From the NCBI RefSeq assembly GCF_932526225.1, contig NC_064045.1, positions 4,722,498-4,786,497 of the forward strand: DNA of 64,000 nt. The letters are read 5' to 3'. The first letter of the stretch is position 1. Each line of letters starts with the position of its first letter. The position numbers were made by a program, and so were the translations under genes. This document shows, one piece after another, positions 21,901 to 35,300 of the stretch. The DNA comes from Nematostella vectensis (lineage: Eukaryota; Cnidaria; Anthozoa; Actiniaria; Edwardsiidae). The notes beneath the pieces were generated by a model. The model searched no databases. It was not told the origin of the DNA and saw only the letters and a list, made by a program, of their open reading frames with translations.

Positions 21901-24684
21901 GAAATCCTAGTTTCTCACCGGATCTCAATATTGACCTTTTATCACCTTTTCACCTTTCATTCTGAATACTAAGTATGCACCTGCTAGTCATACAGGTCAT
22001 GCGCAGTGTGACCTATGCCAAAACCAGTTTAGCGTTTACCTTAGATAAACATTTACTTTACAGACATTTCGAACAAGCCAAACGAATCCCTCAGCCTTAT
22101 GATTCTGTAATATTTTATATAATCATTATTTCTAGCCAATTGATTGTTATTCTATCATCGACGGATTCTTACTATAGCATACCTGCCAGCCCCCAGACTT
22201 GAAAAACCGGGAGATTATTTTAGGGGGGGAGGGGAGGGGAGGGGTGCGGGATGAGGGGGGGGGGGGGGTGGGGTAGTGGGATTAGCAAATCACAGAGTTT
22301 TGCTCGAAGATGTGTGTGTTCTTTTGTTCTCTTATTGTTATTGGGTACCCTATCGTAAAGCGAAAGAAAAGATGATAGGTAAAATAAGTCTGTTTCCAGA
22401 AATTCATTCAACTTTGTAACAAATATTCTGAATAATATATTCAAACGATATTACGCTTGTACAATCTCAGTTTATATTTATTTGATAAAATATGATAAAA
22501 TGGTGAAAACTTTGATCGAAATTTTTGCGATGTTCCCTTTCGAAATTACTTGTGTTGCAATTACTTTTGAGTAAAACACTAGATTGACTGGACTAATGGT
22601 TCGATGTCAAGAACGTCAATTTCAACTACTTTTTGGAGGCCAGAAATTTATTGCATCGTATCCTAACCACAGAGCGCCTAAAAATTCTCTCTGATGAGCC
22701 TTGAAGTTTGTGACCGGCTTTACAACGCCAACTTACAAACTCGCGCGAAAGCGGCTCCAAAGTATGAGCCAATTTATCAACAATTCGCACGAAAATATGG
22801 TCAAACTTGATTGGTGGATACGTGCAAGCATTTCAGTATTGCGGTAGTAGTCCTGTGGTCTACAAGAAACGCCTGAAAACGTCATAACTTGAATACAAAC
22901 TATAAGAATTGCATAACTTTGTGGCTAAAATCCAACTTTTACTTCAACAAAAACAACTCGACTGATTAAAATTTGGTCATAAAGCGGGAGATTTAAGGTA
23001 AAACCGGGAGACCGGGAGATTTGATAAAAAACCGGGAGAGTTGGCAGGTATGCTATAGTTATCCTCAATTGTGAAATTGTTCTGTTCCCTTAGATCAACA
23101 TTTATTTGCAATTCTTTCATCACCTCTCTTAGAGCAGTCAAACCAGTTAGTACCGAATGATTAATTAGTCAGTATAAATAGGAGTTCACTGTAAAACATA
23201 GGCACTTGTAATAACGACAGCTTGCTGCGGAGGCTATCGAGTAAGTTCTGTTGGCTTCGTGAAGACAATCCCTAGTCAAGGAAGAGGTCTAGTAAGGATT
23301 CCCTTCTATCAGCCTCGCCTTCTGAGAATCGTCTGATCGTTACCTCCTAGAACGAGCTTGAGTACCTCCCTGCTCGCTAAAAAGAGCTTGGCCTTACAAT
23401 AAACGCTACTGTGAACCAGCAACCAGCCGTCGTATTGTGACCTCCCGCATGCACTTTAAGCTAGTTCACCCCTGACAACACGTGAATAAAATCCCGTGCG
23501 TCGCACTTTCTATGAAGTAAACTATATATACTTTTATTTATCACTATTTTCAGAAACTCTGTGATGATTTTCAAGCAATTTCGCGAGTTATCGGAAACCC
23601 TCTTACGAAGCCATATAAACACTCTATTTCATCTCATTCATCATAAAAACAAAAATACTTATAATGTACTTGAGCTGCCCGCGGAGCGACCTTAAGAAAA
23701 AAATTCATTTTTAGAGCAAGATTTGTAATGTTACAGAAATGCTTCAGTGATCCCCGGACAATAGTGAATTACGCACAATAACTGCGCGTAGTGGCCAATA
23801 CCAAGCACACTTTTTTTGAAAGTCATATTATTTGTCTGCAAAACTTGCAAGTGCAATGATTGTTCATTATTGATTATTCTACTGGTGTTACTTTCCACAA
23901 CACGCTGCAGTTAATGGTTTCACTAAAACTGCATAATTTCATACCCCAATAATTATTGTTTTTCATACCCAAATGGCCATTGTTTGTATGCTTGATGCAT
24001 ACATGCGTTTTTAAATTTAAATACAGAACTAGAGCAAGATCCGCACTATGCAAATCCCTGAATAATTATAAAAATGAAAAAATGCGAAACTCCCCTACTC
24101 TTTGGATTAAAAAATACCATTTATTTGAAAGTTAAGGTGGCAGGAATAACCCGAAAAAATCATTCATGGGTAATTATCATGGCGAAGATTTCACGACGTA
24201 TCCCAATAAATAATCTAGCTATCATGATCTTACCCGTAAAGTAACCTGTCCCTAGAACAGCTCCGACACCGGTACCACACGTGAATGAGTGAATAGTGAG
24301 GTCTCCGTGCAGCGAAGTTGCGGAAAGAAATCCAATTTCTGCCGTTCCCATTCCTAGTGAGGCAACGACCACGCCAACAAGACGAACCGACGGTCTCTTC
24401 GTCAAAGAAACGACAATTATTGCAATCCCCCAGAAAAGTCCAGCCATACAGGCCTTCATCATTAAACTAGTTTTGTCCACAAGAAAGGGGAAGAACATTG
24501 AAAGCACTACGTAAGGAAGGATTAGACAGGTTACGATTGACGAAGTCGGGATGCTGGTCGCTGCAAGAATGTCTTGAGCGGCGATTATTGTCGACGTGTA
24601 GAACACGTATGTTACAACAGCAAAGCCAAGGAAGCCTCCGATTCCTATGAAAGATTTGCTTGACTGTTTGGCTTTTCCTGCCAT
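18960..24684 (-). CDS. CLN3: CLN3/battenin-like lysosomal membrane protein, paralogue A
   Basis: CLN3 is a multi-pass late-endosomal/lysosomal membrane protein whose loss causes Batten disease and which is linked to glycerophosphodiester clearance (family knowledge). Two exons on the minus strand, 24684-24234 and 19792-18960, join in phase 1 to give 427 aa (human 438). Exon 1 has several hydrophobic segments and the hallmark GVVVASLGMGTAEIGFLSAT followed by SFTCGTGVGAVLG. Exon 2 has a hydrophobic helix, a hydrophilic loop with EYTRIGDSPPSS, then AVPLTIGLFADYLIMQ, TEGALYLNTFAVAGKDM and REFSRAF. It ends RKY, without the CaaX box of human CLN3. The start was chosen at MAGKAK because the first membrane helix follows closely. 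Intron 1 (4.4 kb) holds an LTR and other elements. The neighbour at 26343-37542 is a close paralogue in tandem. Confidence 0.88.
20754..21445. mobile_element. Nonautonomous DNA transposon with GGCCGGTTGCACAAAGCC ends
   Basis: Inverted termini: left gggccggttgcacaaagcct, right its complement ending ccggctc, about 690 bp apart. Extra internal palindromic blocks of tccgctggataa type lie near both ends. Such ccggttgcacaaag ends are common in invertebrate ISL2EU/Harbinger-type elements (recollection, uncertain). An internal minus-strand frame at 20947-21135 is too short to identify. Confidence 0.65.
21640..21840 (+). other. Short ORF, possibly an eroded mobile-element fragment
   Basis: 67 codons beginning MEENRFAAVDYSIEKFV and rich in K/E. 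The start resembles N-termini of recombinase-like genes of cnidarian Crypton-type elements (weak impression only). It sits just before the solo LTR. Not called a gene. Confidence 0.15.
21857..23480 (+). mobile_element. Solo LTR, split by a younger insertion
   Basis: Begins TGTTGT and ends ACAACA, the usual TG...CA inverted ends. CGTG is duplicated at both borders (21853-21856 and 23481-23484). Inside are a TATA box (tataaata, 23172-23179) and a poly(A) signal (aataaa, 23398-23403) in the right order for U3-R-U5. Without the nested element at 22172-23058 and its duplicated TTA it is about 734 bp. There is no primer-binding site or second LTR in the window, so it is a solo LTR, probably Gypsy- or BEL-type. 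Confidence 0.7.
22172..23058. mobile_element. Harbinger-like nonautonomous element nested in the LTR
   Basis: Inverted ends CTATAGCATACCTGCCA and the near complement TTGGCAGGTATGCTATAG, 887 bp. TTA on both sides (22169-22171, 23059-23061) fits the 3-bp TWA target of PIF/Harbinger elements. Both ends also carry aaccgggaga motifs. There is a long G-run near 22220-22270. No transposase. Confidence 0.65.
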
Positions 24685-26342
24685 GGTTTAGACCCAGAAT
24701 GGGGTGATCTAGTGACTCGGTTTATCTTTGGTGTCCTTAGTGCAATAAGGTATTATTGCCGAACAATGGTTATTGAGGCGCAACAGTATACATTAGGGGG
24801 GGGGGGGGGGGGGGGAGGGGAGGGGGAGGTGACGAAAAAAAAATCCTTTCCGCAGTCCGTGCCAGAGGCTTATAAGTGTCTTATAATTTTCCCTTCTAGA
24901 GAAAAGACATGCTAGGGTTAACACTCGCGCAATCATCGTACGATTAGAATATCATAGTGAAGCTGGCGGACAACTAATACCACTGGGGGCCTTGAAGGAG
25001 ACTAGCTAGCTTTATTATGGTAATTAGAATAAACATTAAATGATGAAAGCAATTTTGCTTTTTAGCTTTTCGACAAGCAGACGCGGGAAAATTTTACATG
25101 TGCGCTGCAGCTGGAACTAAGATTATTTGCGAGGGCTTAAGGTTTACAGAAAAATTCTTGCCGCCCGCGTCCAAAAGATATGCAATCACGCCATACAACG
25201 AAAGATTTGCCGTACAGGCCCGCAAAATTATTACGGGATCATTTGCGCGCCTGTTATGTTGTTGTTGTTGTTGTTTTTTTTTTTTTTTTTTTTTGGGGGG
25301 GGGGGGTGGTAATTTTTGGGCCAGGGATCATTTGCGGGCCTGTACAGCGCTCGGAAACCATTTCACCGAACTAAGAATAGCTCTGATTATAAAAAGCATC
25401 ATTTTTATCCATATGCGAAAAGATTCGTATTAGACATTTATATCTAAAAAATTAAACAACAACAAGTATGATGGTGAACTCTGGGTTTCGTTTCTTAACT
25501 CTTTAATTTATCAAAATATAGCTTCAAAGCCTATATTTTAAGAATAGAAGAAAATAATAAATGAGAACGCGCGCACTCCACCTTGGCGAAAAAGAGTGTC
25601 ATTTCTTAAAAAGGAATCTTCAAATACTATGCTTTTTTCCAGATGCTACCTATGAATGCGCACCCCCCCTCCCATTCCCTCCCCTTCCCTCCCCTTTCCT
25701 CCCCTCGGCCAATCCTGGGAACGCGCCTGGGATAAATGGTCTTGAAGATATGTACCCAGCCAATGTAATTGCAAATACCCTCCACCCAAAATGATAGATC
25801 TGGTTTTAAGTGATAACGGCAGAATGTCATTGATTGCTTTGATAGTCAAAACGATTAATAAGGCGTGTGCATCGGGCGCCTCCTATGATTTTGACTCGAC
25901 CACGTTGCATTTGTGCTCTCGTAATTCACTGAATTTCAGCTGCAAGGAAGGCGAGTAAAACACACACTTTCTATTCTCCCCTTACTTTTATTACTATCCC
26001 ATTCATGTATTCTGAAGTATTTACATTGTTTTATGTCTCTCGACAAAAACCAGATTGTTAAAGTCACACAACAAACAAAATGCGGCGAATTAAACAGATC
26101 CCTATGGCTTGCTTGCCCGATATGTGGGTATTGCTCTTGGTTGCCTGTAAAGCATCACGTTACAGCTTTCTCCCGATTTTGAAAGAGAACTTGCCATTTG
26201 ATTCATTTAAAAATCTCAAGATGACATTCTTTGAAGGTTTGCATTATTGTCTTACACCATTAGATCAAAGGCTCCTGAAATGAGTCCTCTTATCGCAATT
26301 GTTTTATTATTATTTTTTTTCTAAAGTCTATTCTTAGTTCTC
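24685..26342. other. Intergenic region between the two CLN3-like genes
   Basis: Holds the presumed promoter of paralogue A and the 3' end of paralogue B. Low-complexity tracts occur at 24796-24830 (G-rich) and 25258-25310 (GTT/T/G runs). A reversed copy of a short dispersed repeat lies near 25598-25730. No gene recognised. Confidence 0.5.
26303..26308 (-). other. Poly(A) signal of CLN3-like paralogue B
   Basis: AATAAA on the minus strand, 35 nt past the stop codon at 26343-26345. Confidence 0.55.
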
Positions 26343-29300
26343 CTAGTTGATGCAGGACACGCTGGCGTTCCATCCATGCATTGACCGCGTAAAACAATAC
26401 TCAGTCTCTTTGATCATGTGATTGCAGTGTTCCTGTAAAGCAGGTTCTAGCCACAAGCCGGTAAAACCTGCTAACACTACTCCGCCTTGCAACGCCGTTG
26501 TCAAAAAAGCGCGCGAAAATTCCTTATATCGCGGGCGCATGTTTTTTCCCGCTACCGCAAATGTGTTAAGGTAGAGCGCACCCTCGCTCGCGCCAGTCAC
26601 AAAACACAGCAAGACCACTATTACATAGCTAGGTAAGAACCTATACACGCTGCATAGTATAAGAAAAAACAGGTTTCCAGAAATTATTGCTGATAGAATC
26701 CACGTCTTATCCGTCACGACTTCCCAGTCGGGTTTTCCCCAGGATAGGACAAGTCCGTATGATCTACCAAGCAATTCTCCTATCCAGAACCCAAGCGTGT
26801 AGTATTGGTAATGATCTCTCGGGTCGAAAGGAGAATTTGGAAAAGCTATCGTCGTGACAACGGCCTGCATGGTGGCGTAGTCTGCGAAAAGACCAATCAG
26901 AAGAGGGACGGCTAGATGCATGTTGCACTTTGACGCTTGGACTTTCTCGCTCCACGTGAGTGTGGCGTGACGGTCCTCCTGATTGGTGGGATCTTCACCG
27001 ATGCGTGAGTACTCCACGTTATTGCCACGTGCACTAGGCGTGGGCTGGTGCGTGTAGTGATTGACGAACCAGGCGATGACGGGGTATAGAGGTAGGATCA
27101 GTAGCAGCATGAGCTGTGCGGAGCTGGGATGCATACAGAAAAAGGTCGTCATCGCTACAAACAAGAAATGAATAGAATATATGAGTTTCGACTGAAGGCT
27201 AATCGAAGAGTATTATCTAAGAGAAAATGGTTTGGTGTTTCGCGCAGTCGATAGTGGTATAAAAAATATTGCAGTACGATTTGTCCTTTTTGGTGTGTCT
27301 GTACAATGCGCGCTGTCTATGTCTATGTCTTTTACTCATTTTTTACTCTTGATTCCGGAATGAGAATGATTGGAATAGAAAAAGCGCGCGCGTTTATCCC
27401 GCGTTCTTATTCCGGAATGGAATGAAGGCCATTCCACCAATTCTGCTACCTGTAGCAGAATGACTCAAACACCATTCTGAAAATTCTCTACCAACCATTC
27501 CCATTCCAAAATTATAGGAAAAAAACGCGCCCTTAGTATAACTAGACCCAGTGTACGCTGTCATGGTATAGTTAGACCCAGTGGACGCTGTCATGGTATA
27601 GTTAGACCCAGTGGACGCTGTCATGGTATAGTTAGACCCAGTGGACGCTGTCATGGTATAGTTAGACCCAATGTACGCTGTCACGGTATAGTTAGACCCA
27701 GTGTACGCTGTCACGGTATAGTTAGACCCAGTGTGCGCTGTCATGGTATAGTTAGACCCAGTGTACGCTGTCATGGTATAGTTAGAACCAGTGTGCGCTG
27801 TCATGATATAGTTAGACCCAGTGTACGCTGTCATGGTATAGTTAGACCCAGTGTACGCTGTCATGGTATAGTTAGACCCAGTGCGCGCTGTCATGGTATA
27901 GTTAGACCCAGTGTGCGCTGTCATGATATAGCTAGACCCAGTGTGCGTTGTCATGGTATAGTTAGACCCAGTGTACGCTGTCATGGCATAGTTAGATCTA
28001 TAGTGTACGCCGTCATGATATAGTTAGACACAGTGTACGCTGTCATGGTATAGTTATACCCAGTGTGCGCTGTCATGGTATAGTTAGACCCAGTGCGCGC
28101 TGTCATGGTATAGTTAGACCCAGTGTACGCTGTCATTGTATAGTTATACCCAGTGTGCGCTGTCATGGTATTCCTAGACCCAGTGCGTGCTGTCATGGTA
28201 TAGTTAGACCCAGTGCGCGCTGTCATGGTATAGCTAGACCCAGTGTGCGTTGTCATGGTATAGTTAGACCCAGTGTACGCTGTCATGGCATAGTTAGATC
28301 TATAGTGTACGCCGTCATGATATAGTTATACCCAGTGTGCGCTGTCATGGTATAGTTAGACCCAGTGCGCGCTGTCATGGTATAGTTAGACCCAGTGTAC
28401 GCTGTCATTGTATAGTTATACCCAGTGTGCGCTGTCATGGTATTCCTAGACCCAGTGTACGCTGTCATGGTATAGTTAAACCCAGTGTACGCTGTCATGA
28501 TATAGTTATACCCAGTGTGCGCTGTCATAGTATAGTTATACCCAGTGTGCGCTGTCATGGTATAACTAGACCCAGTGTACGCTGTCATGGTATAGTTAGA
28601 CCCAGTGTACGCTGTCATGGTAAAGTTAGACCCAGTGTACGCTGTCATGGTATAGTTAGACCCAGTATACGCTGCCATGGTATAGTTAGACCAAGTGTGC
28701 GCTGTCATGGTATAGTAAGACCCAGTGTACGCTGTCACGGTAAAGTTAGACCCAGTGTACGCTGTCATGGTATAGTTATACCCAGTGTACGCTGTCATGG
28801 TATAGTTAGACACAGTGTACGCTGTCATGGTATAGTTAGACACAGTGTGCGCTGTCACGGTATAGTTATACCCTGTGTACGCTGTCATGGTATAGTTATA
28901 CCCAGTGTGCGCTGTCATGGTATAGCTATACACAGTGTACGCTGTCATGGTATAGTTATACCCTGTGTACGCTGTCATGGTATAGTTATACCCAGTGTGC
29001 CCTGTCATGATATAGTTAGACCCAGTGTACGCTGTCATGGTATAGCTAGACTCAGTGTACGCTGTCACGGTATAGTTAGACCCAGTGTACACTGTCATGG
29101 TATAGTTAGACCCAGTGTACGCTGTCATGGTATAGCTAGGCTCAGTGTACGCTGTCATGGTATAGTTAGACCCAGTGTACGCTGTCATGGTATAGTTATA
29201 CCCAGTGCGCGCTGTCATGGTATAGTTAGACCCAGTGTACGCTGTCATGGTATAGTTAGCCACAGTGCGCGCTGTCATGGTATGGATAGACCCAGTTTTC

Positions 29301-32300
29301 GCTGTCATGGTATAGCTAGACCCAGTGTACGCTGTTATTGTATAGTAAGACCCAGTGTACGCTGTCATGGTATAGCTAGACTCAGTGTACGCTGTCACGG
29401 TATAGTTAGACCCAGTGTACACTGTCATGGTATAGTTAGACCCAGTGTGCGCTGTCATGGTATAGTTAGACCCAGTGTACGCTGTCATGGTATAGTTAGA
29501 CCCAGTGTACGCTGTCATGGTATAGTTAGACCCAGTTTACGCTGTCATGGTATAGTTAGACCCAGTGTGCGCTGTCATGGTATAGTTAGACCCAGTTTAC
29601 GCTGTTATTGTATAGTAAGACCCAGTGTACGCTGTCATGGTATAGCTAGACTCAGTATACGCTGTCATGGTATAGTTAGACCCAGTGTACGCTGTCATGG
29701 TATAGTTATACCCAGTGTGCGCTGTCATGGTATAGCTAGACTCAGTGTACGCTGTCATGGTATAGTTAGACCCAGTATACGCTGTCATGGTATAGTTAGA
29801 CCCAGTGTACGCTGTCATGGTATAGTTAGACCCAGTATACGCTGTCATGGTATAACTAGACCCAGTGCGCGCTGTCATTGTATAGTTAGACACAGTGTGC
29901 GCTGTCATGGTATTATTATACCCAGTGTGCGCTGTCATGGTATAACTAGACCCAGTGTACGCTGTCATGATATAGTTATACCCAGTGTGCGCTGTCATAG
30001 TATAGTTATACCCAGTGTGCGCTGTCATGGTATAACTAGACCCAGTGTACGCTGTCATGGTATAGTTAGACCCAGTGTACGCTGTCATGGTATAGTTATA
30101 CCCAGTGTACGCTGTCATGGTATAGTTAGACACAGTGTACGCTGTCATGGTATAGTTAGACACAGTGTGCGCTGTCACGGTATAGTTATACCCTGTGTAC
30201 GCTGTCATGGTATAGTTATACCCAGTGTGCGCTGTCATGGTATAGCTATACACAGTGTACGCTGTCATGGTATAGTTATACCCTGTGTACGCTGTCATGG
30301 TATAGTTATACCCAGTGTGCCCTGTCATGATATAGTTAGACCCAGTGTACGCTGTCATGGTATAGCTAGACTCAGTGTACGCTGTCACGGTATAGTTAGA
30401 CCCAGTGTACACTGTCATGGTATAGTTAGACCCAGTGTACGCTGTCATGGTATAGCTAGGCTCAGTGTACGCTGTCATGGTATAGTTAGACCCAGTGTAC
30501 GCTGTCATGGTATAGTTATACCCAGTGCGCGCTGTCATGGTATAGTTAGACCCAGTGTACGCTGTCATGGTATAGTTAGCCACAGTGCGCGCTGTCATGG
30601 TATGGATAGACCCAGTTTTCGCTGTCATGGTATAGCTAGACCCAGTGTACGCTGTTATTGTATAGTAAGACCCAGTGTACGCTGTCATGGTATAGCTAGA
30701 CTCAGTGTACGCTGTCACGGTATAGTTAGACCCAGTGTACACTGTCATGGTATAGTTAGACCCAGTGTGCGCTGTCATGGTATAGTTAGACCCAGTGTAC
30801 GCTGTCATGGTATAGTTAGACCCAGTGTACGCTGTCATGGTATAGTTAGACCCAGTTTACGCTGTCATGGTATAGTTAGACCCAGTGTGCGCTGTCATGG
30901 TATAGTTAGACCCAGTTTACGCTGTTATTGTATAGTAAGACCCAGTGTACGCTGTCATGGTATAGCTAGACTCAGTATACGCTGTAATGGTATAGTTAGA
31001 CCCAGTGTACGCTGTCATGGTATAGTTATACCCAGTGTGCGCTGTCATGGTATAGCTAGACTCAGTGTACGCTGTCATGGTATAGTTAGACCCAGTATAC
31101 GCTGTCATGGTATAGTTAGACCCAGTGTACGCTGTCATGGTATAGTTAGACCCAGTATACGCTGTCATGGTATAACTAGACCCAGTGCGCGCTGTCATGG
31201 TATAGTTAGACACAGTGTGCGCTGTCATGGTATTATTATACCCAGTGTGCGCTGTCATGGTATAACTAGACCCAGTGTACGCTGTCATGATATAGTTAAA
31301 CCCAGTGTACGCTGTCATGGTATAGTTAGACCCAGTGTACGCTGTCATGGTATAGCTAGACTCAGTATACGCTGTCATGGTATAGTTAGACCCAGTGTAC
31401 GCTGTCATGGTATAGTTATACCCAGTGTGCGCTGTCATGGTATAGTTAGACCCAGTGTACGCTGTCATGGTATAGTAAGCCGAGTGTAAGCTGTCATGGT
31501 ATAGCTAGACTCAGTATACGCTGTCATGGTAAAGTTAGACCCAGTGTACGCTGTCATGGTATAGTTAGACCCAGTATACGCTGTCATGGTATAACTAGAC
31601 CCAGTGCGCGCTGTCATGGTATAGTTAGACCCAGTGTACGCTGTCATGGTATAGTTAGACCCAGTGTACGCTGTCATGGTATAGTTAGACCCAGTTTACG
31701 CTGTCATGGTATAGTTAGACCCAGTGTGCGCTGTCATGGTATAGTTAGACCCAGTTTACGCTGTTATTGTATAGTAAGACCCAGTGTACGCTGTCATGGT
31801 ATAGCTAGACTCAGTATACGCTGTCATGGTATAGTTAGACCCAGTGTACGCTGTCATGGTATAGTTATACCCAGTGTGCGCTGTCATGGTATAGCTAGAC
31901 TCAGTGTACGCTGTCATGGTATAGTTAGACCCAGTATACGCTGTCATGGTATAGTTAGACCCAGTGTACGCTGTCATGGTATAGTTAGACCCAGTATACG
32001 CTGTCATGGTATAACTAGACCCAGTGCGCGCTGTCATTGTATAGTTAGACACAGTGTGCGCTGTCATGGTATTATTATACCCAGTGTGCGCTGTCATGGT
32101 ATAACTAGACCCAGTGTACGCTGTCATGATATAGTTATACCCAGTGTGCGCTGTCATAGTATAGTTATACCCAGTGTGCGCTGTCATGGTATAACTAGAC
32201 CCAGTGTACGCTGTCATGGTATAGTTAGACCCAGTGTACGCTGTCATGGTATAGTTATACCCAGTGTACGCTGTCATGGTATAGTTAGACACAGTGTACG

Positions 32301-35300
32301 CTGTCATGGTATAGTTAGACACAGTGTGCGCTGTCACGGTATAGTTATACCCTGTGTACGCTGTCATGGTATAGTTATACCCAGTGTGCGCTGTCATGGT
32401 ATAGCTATACACAGTGTACGCTGTCATGGTATAGTTATACCCTGTGTACGCTGTCATGGTATAGTTATACCCAGTGTGCCCTGTCATGATATAGTTAGAC
32501 CCAGTGTACGCTGTCATGGTATAGCTAGACTCAGTGTACGCTGTCACGGTATAGTTAGACCCAGTGTACACTGTCATGGTATAGTTAGACCCAGTGTACG
32601 CTGTCATGGTATAGCTAGGCTCAGTGTACGCTGTCATGGTATAGTTAGACCCAGTGTACGCTGTCATGGTATAGTTATACCCAGTGCGCGCTGTCATGGT
32701 ATAGTTAGACCCAGTGTACGCTGTCATGGTATAGTTAGCCACAGTGCGCGCTGTCATGGTATGGATAGACCCAGTTTTCGCTGTCATGGTATAGCTAGAC
32801 CCAGTGTACGCTGTTATTGTATAGTAAGACCCAGTGTACGCTGTCATGGTATAGCTAGACTCAGTGTACGCTGTCACGGTATAGTTAGACCCAGTGTACA
32901 CTGTCATGGTATAGTTAGACCCAGTGTGCGCTGTCATGGTATAGTTAGACCCAGTGTACGCTGTCATGGTATAGTTAGACCCAGTGTACGCTGTCATGGT
33001 ATAGTTAGACCCAGTTTACGCTGTCATGGTATAGTTAGACCCAGTGTGCGCTGTCATGGTATAGTTAGACCCAGTTTACGCTGTTATTGTATAGTAAGAC
33101 CCAGTGTACGCTGTCATGGTATAGCTAGACTCAGTATACGCTGTAATGGTATAGTTAGACCCAGTGTACGCTGTCATGGTATAGTTATACCCAGTGTGCG
33201 CTGTCATGGTATAGCTAGACTCAGTGTACGCTGTCATGGTATAGTTAGACCCAGTATACGCTGTCATGGTATAGTTAGACCCAGTGTACGCTGTCATGGT
33301 ATAGTTAGACCCAGTATACGCTGTCATGGTATAACTAGACCCAGTGCGCGCTGTCATGGTATAGTTAGACACAGTGTGCGCTGTCATGGTATTATTATAC
33401 CCAGTGTGCGCTGTCATGGTATAACTAGACCCAGTGTACGCTGTCATGATATAGTTAAACCCAGTGTACGCTGTCATGGTATAGTTAGACCCAGTGTACG
33501 CTGTCATGGTATAGCTAGACTCAGTATACGCTGTCATGGTATAGTTAGACCCAGTGTACGCTGTCATGGTATAGTTATACCCAGTGTGCGCTGTCATGGT
33601 ATAGTTAGACCCAGTGTACGCTGTCATGGTATAGTAAGCCGAGTGTAAGCTGTCATGGTATAGCTAGACTCAGTATACGCTGTCATGGTAAAGTTAGACC
33701 CAGTGTACGCTGTCATGGTATAGTTAGACCCAGTATACGCTGTCATGGTATAACTAGACCCAGTGCGCGCTGTCATGGTATAGTTAGACACAGTGTGCGC
33801 TGTCATGGTATAGTTAGACCTAGTGTACGCCGTCATGGTATAACTAGACCCAGTGTACGCCGTCATGGTATAGTTAAACCCAGTGTACGCTGTCATGGTA
33901 TAGTTAGACACAGTGTGCGCTGTCATGGTATAGTTAGACCTAGTGTACGCCGTCATGGTATAACTAGACCCAGTGTACGCCGTCATGGTATAGTTAGACC
34001 CAGTGTACGCTGTCATGGTATAGTTATACCCAGTGTGCGCTGTCATGGTATAGCTAGACTCAGTATACCCTGTCATGGTATAGTTAGACCCAGTGTACGC
34101 TGTCATGGTATAGTTAAACCCAGTGTACGCTGTCATGGTATAGTTAGACCCAGTGTACGCTGTCATGGTATAGTTAGACCCAGTTTACGCTGTCATGGTA
34201 TAGTTAGACCCAGTGTGCGCTGTCATGGTATAGTTAGACCCAGTTTACGCTGTTATTGTATAGTAAGACCCAGTGTACGCTGTCATGGTATAGCTAGACT
34301 CAGTATACGCTGTAATGGTATAGTTAGACCCAGTGTACGCTGTCATGGTATAGTTATACCCAGTGTGCGCTGTCATGGTATAGCTAGACTCAGTGTACGC
34401 TGTCATGGTATAGTTAGACCCAGTATACGCTGTCATGGTATAGTTAGACCCAGTGTACGCTGTCATGGTATAGTTAGACCCAGTATACGCTGTCATGGTA
34501 TAACTAGACCCAGTGCGCGCTGTCATGGTATAGTTAGACACAGTGTGCGCTGTCATGGTATTATTATACCCAGTGTGCGCTGTCATGGTATAACTAGACC
34601 CAGTGTACGCTGTCATGATATAGTTAAACCCAGTGTACGCTGTCATGGTATAGTTAGACCCAGTGTACGCTGTCATGGTATAGCTAGACTCAGTATACGC
34701 TGTCATGGTATAGTTAGACCCAGTGTACGCTGTCATGGTATAGTTATACCCAGTGTGCGCTGTCATGGTATAGTTAGACCCAGTGTACGCTGTCATGGTA
34801 TAGTAAGCCGAGTGTAAGCTGTCATGGTATAGCTAGACTCAGTATACGCTGTCATGGTAAAGTTAGACCCAGTGTACGCTGTCATGGTATAGTTAGACCC
34901 AGTATACGCTGTCATGGTATAACTAGACCCAGTGCGCGCTGTCATGGTATAGTTAGACACAGTGTGCGCTGTCATGGTATAGTTAGACCTAGTGTACGCC
35001 GTCATGGTATAACTAGACCCAGTGTACGCCGTCATGGTATAGTTAAACCCAGTGTACGCTGTCATGGTATAGTTAGACACAGTGTGCGCTGTCATGGTAT
35101 AGTTAGACCTAGTGTACGCCGTCATGGTATAACTAGACCCAGTGTACGCCGTCATGGTATAGTTAGACCCAGTGTACGCTGTCATGGTATAGTTATACCC
35201 AGTGTGCGCTGTCATGGTATAGCTAGACTCAGTATACCCTGTCATGGTATAGTTAGACCCAGTGTACGCTGTCATGGTATAGTTAGACCCAGTGTACGCT

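Noticed and set aside
28337-31489. 1050-codon plus-strand ORF of RCHGIVRPSV repeats
   Set aside because: It exists only because the 30-bp unit has no stop in that frame; the opposite strand is equally open, there is no unique domain, and it lies within the CLN3-B intron.
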